A stretch of 9,368 bases of DNA, taken from positions 1 to 9,368 of the forward strand of contig JAICQC010000172.1 in NCBI GenBank assembly GCA_025938055.1, read 5' to 3'. The DNA comes from Anaerolineales bacterium. Its GTDB lineage: Bacteria; Chloroflexota; Anaerolineae; Anaerolineales; Villigracilaceae. The notes beneath the pieces are model-generated. The model searched no databases. It was not told the DNA's origin and saw nothing but the letters and a program-made list of their open reading frames with translations. Made by a program: the position numbers and the translations under genes. This document shows positions 1 through 6,843 of this stretch, in pieces (positions within the stretch are counted from its first letter, which is position 1; every line of letters begins with the position of its first letter).

Positions 1-376
1 ATATTCTGAAGAGGTGAGTTTTCTGGTGGCTGCCGAGTTTGCCGCTCAGATTGCCCGCCTGCTCCTTGAAAAGAAATTCCCGTCAGATGTGGATGTTCTG
101 AAGGTTGACGTGCCCTCGGACGCGACAGTGGATACGCCCTGGCAGCTGACCCGTATATCCAGGCAAAGATATTACCAGCCTGTTGCACCCGCCCGTGAAG
201 CCTGGAGCGAGCGCGGTATCATCGGCTATCAGGAAGCCGGGCAATTTGACAAGGAAGCCGAAGATACGGATGTCTACATCCTGCGGAAGAAGCGCTGGGT
301 TTCGGTTTCACCTCTCAGCCTGGACCTGACCTCCCGCGTGGATTTTGCTGAGCTCGACAAATTAATGCGCACATGA
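1..376 (+). CDS. surE: 5'/3'-nucleotidase SurE, C-terminal part (5' end outside window)
   Basis: This is the last ~125 residues of a SurE-family metal-dependent nucleoside 5'-monophosphate phosphatase, a cytoplasmic housekeeping enzyme. The frame is open to the left window edge (it can be read from base 2), so the GTG at 14 is internal and not the true start. Family features visible are the helix AAEFAAQIARLLLEK, followed by the strand giving DVLKVDVPSDA (the SurE 'NVNVP' position), then WQLTRISRQRYYQP, and a late aspartate-rich segment with TDVYILRKKRWVSVSPLSLD, matching the SurE C-terminal dimerisation arm and final strand. The catalytic N-terminal DDG motif lies outside the window. The gene ends with TGA at 374-376, immediately before a strong hairpin, and converges on trxA. 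Family assignment rests on C-terminal pattern only. Confidence 0.82.
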   Translation, partial: YSEEVSFLVAAEFAAQIARLLLEKKFPSDVDVLKVDVPSDATVDTPWQLTRISRQRYYQPVAPAREAWSERGIIGYQEAGQFDKEAEDTDVYILRKKRWVSVSPLSLDLTSRVDFAELDKLMRT

Positions 377-378
377 AG

Positions 379-422
379 AAATGCGAAGGACACTGCCATG
401 ATAGGCAGTGTCCTTCGCATTT
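379..422. terminator. Perfect 19-bp inverted repeat between convergent surE and trxA
   Basis: Arms at 379-397 and 404-422 are perfectly complementary (left arm begins AAATGCGAAGGACACTGCC) around a 6-nt loop ATGATA. It lies just past the surE stop and just past the trxA stop, so it probably acts as a bidirectional terminator for the two convergent genes. The arm ends supply three A or T bases, but there is no long T-tract on either side, so efficiency as a classical intrinsic terminator is uncertain; a transcript-end-stabilising role is also possible. Confidence 0.7.
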
Positions 423-435
423 AATGAAAATGAAC

Positions 436-762
436 TCAATTGAAGTGGGGAGTGAATCTTGCGATTAATTTCTCTTTGGGCAGGAAACCTGTGATGCGCT
501 CCTTGATCTCACCGTCTTTGAAGAAAAGCAGGGTGGGAATCCCCATGACACCAAATTGCATGACAAGGTTCGGGTTCTCATCCGCATCGATCTTTACGAC
601 CTTGACCTTCCCATCCCATTCGCCAGCCAGCTGGCTGACAATCGGATCGAGCATCTTACACGGCTGGCACCACACCGCGCTAAAATCCACCAGCACAGGC
701 TGGGATGCGTCCAGCACTTCTGTTTTGAAAGTATCTTCCGTAATATGCAGCATTTCAGCCAT
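436..762 (-). CDS. trxA: Thioredoxin with CQPC active site
   Basis: A 108-residue single-domain thioredoxin, a cytoplasmic disulfide reductase. The start is the ATG at 762: GGAGG lies 5 nt upstream of it, and the product then begins MAEMLHITEDTFKTEVL, as is normal for the family. The frame stays open to 873, but the added residues have no thioredoxin counterpart. Visible features are the strand VLVDFSA, the active site WCQPCK (residues ~29-34), the KIDADENP strand-turn, the cis-proline motif GIPTLL and the final GFLPKEKL helix region. The active-site dipeptide is Gln-Pro instead of the usual Gly-Pro (WCGPC); that substitution can shift redox potential or partner choice. It is divergent from the tRNA-Lys gene and convergent with surE. 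No convincing promoter of its own was recognised. Confidence 0.93.
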   Translation of the reverse strand: MAEMLHITEDTFKTEVLDASQPVLVDFSAVWCQPCKMLDPIVSQLAGEWDGKVKVVKIDADENPNLVMQFGVMGIPTLLFFKDGEIKERITGFLPKEKLIARFTPHFN

Positions 763-808
763 TTGAGCCTCCATCCTGATAGATGTTGCTGGATGAGAAC
801 GTCTTACG

Positions 809-837
809 TTGACGATGAATATTTCCCATGTTAGAAT
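809..837 (+). promoter_or_regulatory. Sigma-70-like promoter of tRNA-Lys
   Basis: TTGACG at 809-814 and TAGAAT at 832-837 are separated by exactly 17 nt. The expected start point is near 844, about 15 nt before the mature tRNA 5' end at 859. The two hexamers each differ from consensus by one base or so, which fits strong constitutive expression of a stable RNA. Confidence 0.75.
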
Positions 838-858
838 GCACTCCGCCTTATTTCCAAC

Positions 859-930
859 GGGCGCGTAGCTCAACGGCAGAGCAGTGGCCTTTTAAGCCAT
901 TGGTTCAGAGTTCGAATCTCTGCGCGCTCA
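859..930 (+). tRNA. trnK: tRNA-Lys (anticodon UUU)
   Basis: A full 72-nt cloverleaf can be drawn. The acceptor is GGGCGCG with CGCGCTC (one G-U pair, 859-865 with 923-929), the D-stem is GCTC/GAGC, and the anticodon stem is GTGGC/GCCAT with the loop CTTTTAA, placing TTT at 891-893. The variable loop has 5 nt, and the T-arm is CAGAG-TTCGAAT-CTCTG. The discriminator base is A at 930, and CCA is not encoded. The gene is preceded by a well-formed promoter and followed directly by a rho-independent terminator, so it is a single-gene transcription unit. Confidence 0.96.
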
Positions 931-931
931 C

Positions 932-961
932 AAAAAACCCCTGTTTTTCAGGGGTTTTTTT
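932..961 (+). terminator. Intrinsic terminator of tRNA-Lys
   Basis: A 12-bp perfect stem (AAAAAACCCCTG at 932-943 pairing with CAGGGGTTTTTT at 949-960) with a TTTTT loop and a run of seven T's at the 3' end. It starts one base after the tRNA discriminator position. Confidence 0.93.
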
Positions 962-988
962 CAAGGAAGGATGAACTAACCGAATCTC

Positions 989-1034
989 AAGTATGCCTTA
1001 CAGATTATTATAGGTATGCCAAAAGTATGCCTTA
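989..1034. repeat. Short direct repeats AAGTATGCCTTA / GTATGCC
   Basis: AAGTATGCCTTA occurs at 989-1000 and again at 1023-1034. A shorter copy, GTATGCC, lies between them at 1014-1020. Three copies in 46 bp just beyond the tRNA terminator could be protein-binding sites or chance in an AT-rich stretch. Confidence 0.5.
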
Positions 1035-1081
1035 AGTATTAGCACACATCGAACAGACTGAACGAAAAATCCAGAATTGAT

Positions 1082-1289
1082 AGGATTGAGCAACAGCTAG
1101 AAAAGCCGTTGGTTCTATAATAAAAGCGTCATGCCATGACTCAGTTTGATGGCATAGATTTCATTGCGGTACGAACATAGCGCCAGCGGAGAGACCCGAA
1201 CTCTCAACTTCAATGCTTAGCAGGATTGTGCAACAGTCCAAACCAACAGCTTTTTGATCCAAAAAGCTGTTGGTTCGATAAAAAGAGCA
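1082..1289. repeat. Two related hairpin repeats (imperfect direct copies)
   Basis: The word AGGATTGWGCAACAG occurs at 1082-1096 and 1222-1236, each followed within about 55 bp by AGCYGTTGGTTC plus an A-rich tail (1104-1128 and 1265-1289). In the first copy CAACAGCT (1091-1098) pairs with AGCCGTTG (1104-1111) with one mismatch. In the second, AACCAACAGCTTTTTG (1241-1256) pairs perfectly with 1260-1275 around a 3-nt loop. The second copy is longer by an inserted arm. The layout resembles dispersed palindromic (REP/MITE-like) intergenic elements; no transposase is nearby. Confidence 0.55.
1178..1205 (-). other. T-arm and 3'-end-like tRNA segment (possible tRNA relic)
   Basis: Read on the minus strand, the segment gives GAGAG-TTCGGGT-CTCTC (5-bp stem with 7-nt loop starting TTC), followed by CGCTGGC, G and CTA. 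This matches the order T-arm, acceptor 3' strand, discriminator and a CCA-like end. The D-arm, anticodon arm and acceptor 5' strand are not found upstream, and the T-loop has G where A58 is nearly universal. It may be a leftover attachment-site fragment of an element that integrated into a tRNA gene, or a chance hairpin. Confidence 0.3.
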
Positions 1290-1647
1290 GAGCGGAGTTA
1301 CCAGCAGTATTTTCAAATGCCGTTATTCAGTGTTCTTCTGGTATCTCGTATGGTTTAAAAACCTCAACCGAAGAAACTAAGAATAAGTATAGGGGTTTTT
1401 CCACCATTTATGAGCAAAAAGTAAGCTTAGAATGCTGGAGATCTGGCGTGTTATTCTGAACGGAAGTATGTAGTTTCGCTGAACAGGCATTTTTCAGTAC
1501 GAAGAAATGACTTGGATAGGGGTCAGGCATGAGAGCAGATCCTGAACGCGTTTAGAAATGGGGAATTGGTGTTTAGGTAAACTGGTTGGTCCATAGGAAA
1601 TCCTCGATTAGATCGAAGTGTAGATGTTTTGCAAGCATGGACGAAAC

Positions 1648-3249
1648 TCAATTCTCGTCCAGCCCGATGTATTCAAACCAGTCGAAATCCGCCATGTTTG
1701 CACTCGGTTGCCCATTGCTGCTGGCATACATCCCGATATAGGCTCCCACAAACCCGCCTGCGAAGGAGGTGCTCAGGATATGCCCATCGACACCTTCGGC
1801 AACAGGCTGCCACGCCTCTGGCTCGATAGCGATGTAGAAACTGTAGAGTTGTCCGTCAGCCTCCACTTTGAAGTAGAAGCGGTTGCCTTCAATGGGAAGT
1901 TCGGCTAGGACCTTATCCGTGCCGCTAGGAATCGGCAACAATCGTAAAATTGGTTCCGGGGTCGAACGTTTGATAAGACATACGGTAGTCGCTGCTCCCC
2001 CCATTATGACGAAGCGGAAATGGAACTCATTGTTCTGCAGGAGGACCAGCCCCGCGCATTCGTGGTCATGCTGAGGTTTGAACTCAAGCGCTGCCCGGGC
2101 GGTAAAGCGCATATGCTGCTGCCGCCGTCCAACAAAACTTGGATTCGCCAGATCCGTCAGGCGCTCAGGCCGCAGCCGCAAACGTAAATACCCCGGCCGC
2201 ACACTGAGGCTCCAGAATTCATCGCGCGGTGTCCGCAGGAAGTTCCACTGCGGCGCCAAGGTCTGGGTTTCGAAGTGATCACAGACAGGCAAAGAGGACC
2301 AGCGATGTTCGGGCAAGTTCGGCGCCTGTCCCACAGACTCAACCCGCCCGCTGCTGGCGGCGACCACAGGCCAACCGTCCTCCCAACGCACCGGAACCAG
2401 AAAGGTCTCGCGGCCAAGGTTATAGAAGTATCCCCCGTAGGGTCTCATGGCCAATAGGACCATCCACCACTCGCCGAACTGGGTCTCCACGAGATCTGCA
2501 TGCCCTGTGCCCACGATTGGGTAGTCCAGCCCCAGGTGGCGATGGGTCATGATTGGGTTACGGCAATTCCCTTCATAGGGTCCTGTAATCTTTGCACTGC
2601 GCGCAATCGTCACAGCATGATCATGCCACGTTCCGCCCTCGGCAATCATCAGATAATACATCCCCTCTAGTTTGTAAATATGTGGTGCCTCCGCGTGGAC
2701 AGCTCCCTTGAGGGCACCATCCCAGAGAACATGCACGTCGCCGACAAGGCGCATGGACTGCAAATCCAATTCCTGCAGCCAAATCTCTCGATGTCTTTCA
2801 TGTTGACTCCGAAGAGGTGTCCGGTTGCCAACATACCAGGCGCGACCATCGTCGTCAAAGAACAAGGAAGGATCGATGCCCGGGGCGTTTTCCAACCAGT
2901 ACGGCTCTGACCACGGCCCAGCTGGATTGGTCGCCGTCACAATAAAGTTGCCTTTTTTTGACGTTCCACCCACCAGGGTATTGATCACGTAGAAAGTTCC
3001 CTTGTTATAACGAATGGTCGGCGCATACAACCCGCCCGAGGCGTACACGCCATCCAGGGGCAGCTGCGAGGGCCGATCCAGGACATGTCCCAGCTGGCGC
3101 CAGTGGACGAGATCACGGCTGTGGAAAATCGGCAGACCTGGAAAATATTCAAACGTGGAATTCACCAGGTAATAGTCCTCGCCCACCCGACAGATGGAGG
3201 GGTCAGGATAAAAGCCGGGCAAAATAGGGTTACGAAATGTTCCGGGCAC
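1648..3249 (-). CDS. GH43 family beta-xylosidase / alpha-L-arabinofuranosidase
   Basis: A 533-residue inverting glycosidase of GH43 (beta-xylosidase-like, XynB/XylA type) that removes xylose or arabinose from the non-reducing ends of short oligosaccharides. The chosen start is GTG at 3249: AAAGGAG lies 6 nt upstream, and the product begins [18 protein letters not shown], as these enzymes normally do. The five-blade propeller supplies the catalytic set: Asp16 (FYPDPS, base), Asp126 (PGIDPS, pKa modulator) and Glu187 (HAEAPHIYK, acid), with His250 in GTGHADLVE as the conserved central His. A C-terminal beta-sandwich follows from about residue 325, which is the two-domain length typical of the group. 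There is no signal peptide, so it is cytoplasmic. The frame continues upstream without a stop into a broken ATPase fragment as far as 3540; that extension is not part of the enzyme. Substrate preference (xylose or arabinose) cannot be told from the sequence alone. Confidence 0.9.
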   Translation of the reverse strand: MPGTFRNPILPGFYPDPSICRVGEDYYLVNSTFEYFPGLPIFHSRDLVHWRQLGHVLDRPSQLPLDGVYASGGLYAPTIRYNKGTFYVINTLVGGTSKKGNFIVTATNPAGPWSEPYWLENAPGIDPSLFFDDDGRAWYVGNRTPLRSQHERHREIWLQELDLQSMRLVGDVHVLWDGALKGAVHAEAPHIYKLEGMYYLMIAEGGTWHDHAVTIARSAKITGPYEGNCRNPIMTHRHLGLDYPIVGTGHADLVETQFGEWWMVLLAMRPYGGYFYNLGRETFLVPVRWEDGWPVVAASSGRVESVGQAPNLPEHRWSSLPVCDHFETQTLAPQWNFLRTPRDEFWSLSVRPGYLRLRLRPERLTDLANPSFVGRRQQHMRFTARAALEFKPQHDHECAGLVLLQNNEFHFRFVIMGGAATTVCLIKRSTPEPILRLLPIPSGTDKVLAELPIEGNRFYFKVEADGQLYSFYIAIEPEAWQPVAEGVDGHILSTSFAGGFVGAYIGMYASSNGQPSANMADFDWFEYIGLDEN

Positions 3250-3273
3250 GGGTTGCTCCTTTCGGTGGAACAT

Positions 3274-3540
3274 AATGGCGATACGGTCGCTAACGTAGTA
3301 TGCCGTCGCCAGGTCATAGATGATATAGAGGATGCTCACACCCAATTCATCCCTGAGCGTTTTGAACAAGCTGACAATCGACATGCGCAGGGAGGCATCG
3401 ACCTTCGAAACCGGCTCATTGGCGATCAAGAGCGTTGGGTTGGTCAACAAAGCCCTGGCGATGGAAATCCGCTGTAACCGCCCTCCAGGGAACTCATTTG
3501 GATATTTCCCGGCAAATTCCTGATAGGTCAGACCCAACAA
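3274..3540 (-). pseudogene. Truncated, degenerate DppF-like ABC ATPase fragment
   Basis: About 89 codons homologous, without gaps, to residues ~145-233 of the intact DppF-like ATPase at 7079-8098 (roughly 60% identical by eye). Shared runs include VDASLRM and DLATAYY. The 5' part with Walker A and Q-loop is absent (a TAA lies just upstream of the TTG at 3540), as is the C-terminal oligopeptide-specific domain. Key residues are altered: signature LSGGQ is FPGGR, Walker B LILADEP is LLIANEP, and the switch THD is IYD. With no start context or ribosome-binding site it should be non-functional. It merges in frame with the GH43 gene and today can serve only as its leader. Confidence 0.85.
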
Positions 3541-3562
3541 AAAAAACTTTTAAGAATGGCAA

Positions 3563-3602
3563 AGCGAGGTTCTGGGGCGTATAACCAGCACAGAGCCTCA
3601 CT
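3563..3602 (-). terminator. Candidate hairpin terminator after GH51 (AbfA type)
   Basis: On the minus strand AGTGAGGCTCTG pairs with CAGAACCTCGCT (11 of 12 positions, including one G-U pair) around a 16-nt loop. It lies in the 105-bp gap below the GH51 gene. Only a short T-run follows, with a longer one (eight T's) about 20 nt further on, so any termination may be partial and GH43 may still be read through. Confidence 0.35.
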
Positions 3603-3645
3603 TCAGGCAAATAACAAATGATTCTGATAACCATCTGGCAGGCAA

Positions 3646-5142
3646 TCAGGCAGTTCTAAAGGTGATGGCGGAAACCGAGAGTGGCGGAAGCTGGACACTC
3701 GCTTTTCCCTCGCTGATCTTAACCGTCTGCAAAGGCTGACTGCAGATGGCATTTGGATTCTCGTAGGTGTTGCGCGTATCTGGGCCTGGGCCACTGACAA
3801 CTTCAGCGGAGATAACCGATTCGAGTTTTCCCCTGCCATGGTCGATCTCAATTTCGGCCGTTTCTCTGATATCACGATTGATCAGGAAAGCATGCAGGAT
3901 GCCATCACCCAAAATAGCGCTGGTGTCGATGGCATTGACCCGCCCATAAGATGGGCTGTCGTAGGCCGGCCCGCTAACGGAGGGCAGGAGTGCAATCCCA
4001 TCCCGCCGGGATGAGTACATGGCAAACGGGTAGAAGATCGTCTGTAGCAGCATGTCATCGCCGCGGGTGAGGATCGGAGCGATCACATTGACGATTTGGG
4101 CGATGTTGGCAATTTTGACAACGTCGGCATGTCGGATGAAGCTATTGAGAAAACCCGCCACAACGAGGGCGTCTTCCAGGTTGTAATGTTCTTCGAGCAA
4201 AGGCGGAGCGAACTTACCGCTGCCATTGGTATGCTCGGCAGATTGAGTTCTGTACCAAACGTTCCACTCGTCGAAACACAGATAGTGACGTTTTTTGCTT
4301 TTATTGCGCGCCTGCACAAACCGGCAGACGGCATCCATCTCTTCAATCTGCTGGTCGATCGAATTGGTCACTGCTAAATAGTCGGCGGTATTGCCCTTAC
4401 GGTTGCCCACATAACGATGCAGGCTGACATAGTCGGCATAAGAACCAATATACTCCAGCACTGTGCGGTCCCATTCTATATAGGTTGGCAGCGAAATGGA
4501 GCAGGTGCCACATGCGACCGTTTCGATATTTGGGTCGGTATCTTTCATCAGCTTGGCTGCCTGTTGGGCGAGGACGGCATATTGGTCAGCCGGCACATGT
4601 CCCAACTGCCAGGGACCGTCCATCTCGTTGCCCAGGCCCCATAGCTTTACCTGATAAGGAGCTTTTGATCCGTTTTCAGCGCGCAGGTCGGCATATCGAC
4701 TTCCCACCAGGCAGTTGCAATATTCAACCCAGTTGCGAGCCTCTTCGGGAGTGCCCGTCCCCAGATTGACGGTCACCATCGGCGTCCAGTCCATCATAGA
4801 TGCCATTTTCATGAATTCATCGGTTCCGAACTGGTTGGGTTCAATGCTCTGCCAGGCCAGCTCACGCACGGTGGGCCGCTGTTTCTTTGGCCCGATCCCA
4901 TCCATCCAGTGATAACCTGAAGCGAAGTTGCCGCCCGGGTAACGCATTGCAGTCATACTTAGCCTGCGTAACGCGCCCAAAGTGTCTCGGCGGAAGCCAT
5001 TTTCATCAGCATGGGATGAATTCGGATCATATACACCTTCATATACAGCACGACCCATTTGCTCTAGGAAGCCGCCAAATATACGTGGGTCAACTTGTGC
5101 AATTGTATAGGCGGGGTCAAATAGAACACGTGTCTTTTCCAT
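3646..5142 (-). CDS. abfA: GH51 alpha-L-arabinofuranosidase (AbfA type)
   Basis: A 498-residue retaining alpha-L-arabinofuranosidase that removes terminal arabinofuranosyl units from arabinan, arabinoxylan or arabino-oligosaccharides. The ATG at 5142 is preceded by AGGAG with an 8-nt gap. The (beta/alpha)8 barrel shows RYPGGNFASGYHW (residues 67-79), DGIGP, NLGTGTPEEARNWVEYCN, the acid/base Glu173 in WGLGNEMDGPW and the nucleophile Glu292 in CFDEWNVWY. These positions nearly match Geobacillus AbfA (Glu175 and Glu294). The later APPLLEEHYNLEDALVVAGF and NIAQIVNVIAPI segments are also typical, and a beta-sandwich closes the protein (ending LSVSAITFR). There is no signal peptide, so it is cytoplasmic and suited to imported oligosaccharides. 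It lies 138 bp downstream of the other GH51 gene, which it resembles only distantly, so the two belong to different GH51 branches. Confidence 0.94.
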   Translation of the reverse strand: MEKTRVLFDPAYTIAQVDPRIFGGFLEQMGRAVYEGVYDPNSSHADENGFRRDTLGALRRLSMTAMRYPGGNFASGYHWMDGIGPKKQRPTVRELAWQSIEPNQFGTDEFMKMASMMDWTPMVTVNLGTGTPEEARNWVEYCNCLVGSRYADLRAENGSKAPYQVKLWGLGNEMDGPWQLGHVPADQYAVLAQQAAKLMKDTDPNIETVACGTCSISLPTYIEWDRTVLEYIGSYADYVSLHRYVGNRKGNTADYLAVTNSIDQQIEEMDAVCRFVQARNKSKKRHYLCFDEWNVWYRTQSAEHTNGSGKFAPPLLEEHYNLEDALVVAGFLNSFIRHADVVKIANIAQIVNVIAPILTRGDDMLLQTIFYPFAMYSSRRDGIALLPSVSGPAYDSPSYGRVNAIDTSAILGDGILHAFLINRDIRETAEIEIDHGRGKLESVISAEVVSGPGPDTRNTYENPNAICSQPLQTVKISEGKASVQLPPLSVSAITFRTA

Positions 5143-5280
5143 GATTCAATCTCCTATTGAAGGCCAATTGCAGCAAAACATAGTCTAGTCGGCTAGATAC
5201 GACCAGATTGTTGACAGGGAAAATACCGAGTCCGGCCCAGCGACGGCCTGAACCCTTATAAAATGTGTGCTTTCTTCCTG
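5143..5280. promoter_or_regulatory. Intergenic gap between the two GH51 genes with possible operator
   Basis: 138 bp. Just upstream of the AbfA-type gene is a small inverted repeat, TCTAG-TCGG-CTAGA (5184-5197), of a size that could bind a dimeric repressor. Nearer the upstream GH51 gene, a GC-rich imperfect hairpin (about 5231-5251, GGCC arms) followed on the minus strand by TATTTT could slow transcription. No convincing -35/-10 pair was found, so whether this is a second promoter or only a spacer is unknown. Confidence 0.25.
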
Positions 5281-6843
5281 CTAATGATTCCTACCAAGTA
5301 CATGCACCTTGACAGTCGTAACTGCTGCTGCCGGTAAGACCAGGGTAAGCTGTGCAGCGTTAAATTGCACGTTGAAAGGTTGGGGGGTTATCTGAGTGGG
5401 GGCCGCAAACGTATTGTGAGAATGGATCTCACCGCAAAGGACCTGTCCTTCTGCTTCGCTAATCTCTGCTCCGCCTAGCAGATCCAGAGCGACTTCAGCG
5501 GCCTCGCTCGTGTGACTATTGGTAAGGGTAACAAAGATGGTATTGTCCTTGAGCGAGGCACTGCCAGCCACTGTTGGGACCGCGCCTTCCATCTTCTCGC
5601 CCACTTGCAATGCACTTTGCCAGGTAGTTTGCAATATGTTCGTCTTCTTAAAGTGGATCTCCGGTGTCTCGATGCGCACACGGAGCGACTTCGCGCTCTG
5701 GTGAGGAGCATACATTTCGTAAACATACCCGGTCGGGGTAATCAGCATCTGCTCGCCTTGAGTCAGGATCAAAGCCTGAAGCACGTTTATGGTCTGCGCT
5801 ATATTGGACATGACGACCTTATCGGCATGCCGGTTGAAGATGTCCAGGGTGTTTGCAGCTACGATAGCGTCGCGGATTGTATTCTGTTGGTAGAGGAAGG
5901 CTGGATTGGTTCCATTTTCAACCGGATGCCAGGTGCCCCATTCATCGATGATAAGACCAATCTTGCGCCCCGGGTCCCAGGCATCCATGGCTGCGCGCTG
6001 TTGGATCACCAGCTCTTCCATCCTGAGACCCTTTTCCAGCAGACGGTACCATTCTTCTTCCGTGTATTCGGTCGCTGTACCTGCGGTACCGCAATAATAG
6101 TGTGCAGCAAAGCCGTCGATATTATTGAAGGCCCAATAATCCTTGAATAACTTGCGGAAGAAGCGGTCCGTCCACTCCACATCGTTGTTCGCGGGGCCAC
6201 AGGCAATCAACGACAGTTTTTTGCCAAAACCGCGTAGAAAGGAAGCATACCGTCGGAATTCCGTGCAGTAATCTTCTGGCGAGAAGTTGCCCCCGCAGCC
6301 CCAATTCTCGTTTCCTACGCCCCAATAATTAATGTCCAGGGGTTCAGGGCTTCCATCCATGGCGCGCTGCTTAGCCCAGGAGGAGCCACTGGGGCTGGAA
6401 TCGGGGAAGTTGCAATATTCAACCCAGTCTCGTAGCTCGCGCACTGTACCAGAGCCGACGTTACCGCAGAAATAGGGTTCTGCCCCGACCAACCGGCAGA
6501 AGTGGACGAATTCCTGGGTGCCTACCTGGTTGGTTTCGACTACTTCGCCCCAGTGAATGTTGATCCGGCGCGGGCGCTGGTCGCGCGGGCCAATTCCATC
6601 CTGCCAGTGATAATCATCGGCGAAGCAGCCGCCCGGCCAGCGGATGACTGGTGGTTTCAGCCGGCGCAGTGCTTCGATGATATCCGTGCGGAAGCCACCT
6701 ATGTTGGGGATGGGCGAATCCTCGCCAACCCAGATGCCATCATAGATGCAGCGACCGAGGTGCTCGGCAAAATGACCGTAGATGTTGGGATTGATGGTGG
6801 CGATTGTATCAGCCGGATTCAGGGTGATGTGGGTCGTGTTCAT
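5281..6843 (-). CDS. GH51 alpha-L-arabinofuranosidase (second paralogue)
   Basis: A 520-residue GH51 enzyme that hydrolyses terminal alpha-L-arabinofuranosyl linkages with retention. Motifs in order are IYGHFAEHLGRCIYDGIWVG (21-40), RWPGGCFADDYHWQDGIGP (68-86), NVGSGT, DWVEYCNFP, YWGVGNENWGCGG with acid/base Glu179, and LIIDEWGTWHP with nucleophile Glu301. NIAQTINVLQALILTQGEQM follows, with a C-terminal beta-sandwich ending near AAVTTVKVHVLG. There is no signal peptide, so the enzyme is cytoplasmic. The start ATG at 6843 overlaps the stop of the upstream GH127 remnant (ATGA), an arrangement typical of translational coupling in a former operon. The ribosome-binding site (AGGT, about 8 nt away) is weak, in keeping with former dependence on coupling. 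It differs from the AbfA-type gene in the loop around Asn-Trp-Gly after the acid/base and has a longer insert after VEYCN, so it probably prefers a different linkage or chain length. Confidence 0.94.
   Translation of the reverse strand: MNTTHITLNPADTIATINPNIYGHFAEHLGRCIYDGIWVGEDSPIPNIGGFRTDIIEALRRLKPPVIRWPGGCFADDYHWQDGIGPRDQRPRRINIHWGEVVETNQVGTQEFVHFCRLVGAEPYFCGNVGSGTVRELRDWVEYCNFPDSSPSGSSWAKQRAMDGSPEPLDINYWGVGNENWGCGGNFSPEDYCTEFRRYASFLRGFGKKLSLIACGPANNDVEWTDRFFRKLFKDYWAFNNIDGFAAHYYCGTAGTATEYTEEEWYRLLEKGLRMEELVIQQRAAMDAWDPGRKIGLIIDEWGTWHPVENGTNPAFLYQQNTIRDAIVAANTLDIFNRHADKVVMSNIAQTINVLQALILTQGEQMLITPTGYVYEMYAPHQSAKSLRVRIETPEIHFKKTNILQTTWQSALQVGEKMEGAVPTVAGSASLKDNTIFVTLTNSHTSEAAEVALDLLGGAEISEAEGQVLCGEIHSHNTFAAPTQITPQPFNVQFNAAQLTLVLPAAAVTTVKVHVLGRNH

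Larger units (their letters stand above)
962..1647. other. Gene-poor region with repeats and hairpins, no supported CDS
   Basis: Nearly 700 bases between the tRNA terminator and the end of the GH43 gene. The only longish frame is 1226-1459 (77 codons, ATG start); its product resembles no family I know, it lacks a ribosome-binding site and it begins inside a hairpin repeat, so I do not call it. Seen here are repeated GTATGCC words (989-1034), two related hairpins (1091-1111 and 1241-1275), an ATGCCAT/ATGGCAT inverted repeat (1131-1137 with 1149-1155) and a T-arm-like segment on the minus strand (1178-1205). A short 7-bp stem (1638-1644 with 1655-1661) encloses the GH43 stop codon and might aid termination of the minus-strand operon, but it has no T-tract. 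The base composition is noticeably AT-richer than that of the flanking genes. Confidence 0.6.

Noticed and set aside
440..834. Plus-strand frames of 108 and 92 codons
   Set aside because: Both are mirror images of trxA on the opposite strand with no protein-like motifs.
763..873. N-terminal extension of thioredoxin to codon at 873
   Set aside because: It overlaps the 5' end of tRNA-Lys and its promoter, has no thioredoxin homology, and a good GGAGG site sits directly before the ATG at 762.
989..1289. Possible CRISPR array
   Set aside because: The repeats are few, of unequal length and irregularly spaced, and no cas gene is near.
1226..1459. Plus-strand open frame of 77 codons in the gap
   Set aside because: No Shine-Dalgarno sequence, starts inside a hairpin repeat, unrecognisable product; most likely chance.
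5209..5245. TTGACA on the plus strand between the GH51 genes as a promoter
   Set aside because: No TATAAT-like hexamer follows at 16-18 nt and no plus-strand gene lies downstream.
5512..6150. Plus-strand open frame of 212 codons
   Set aside because: It lies wholly antisense to the GH51 gene, whose catalytic motifs are intact; the product resembles no family and has no ribosome-binding site.
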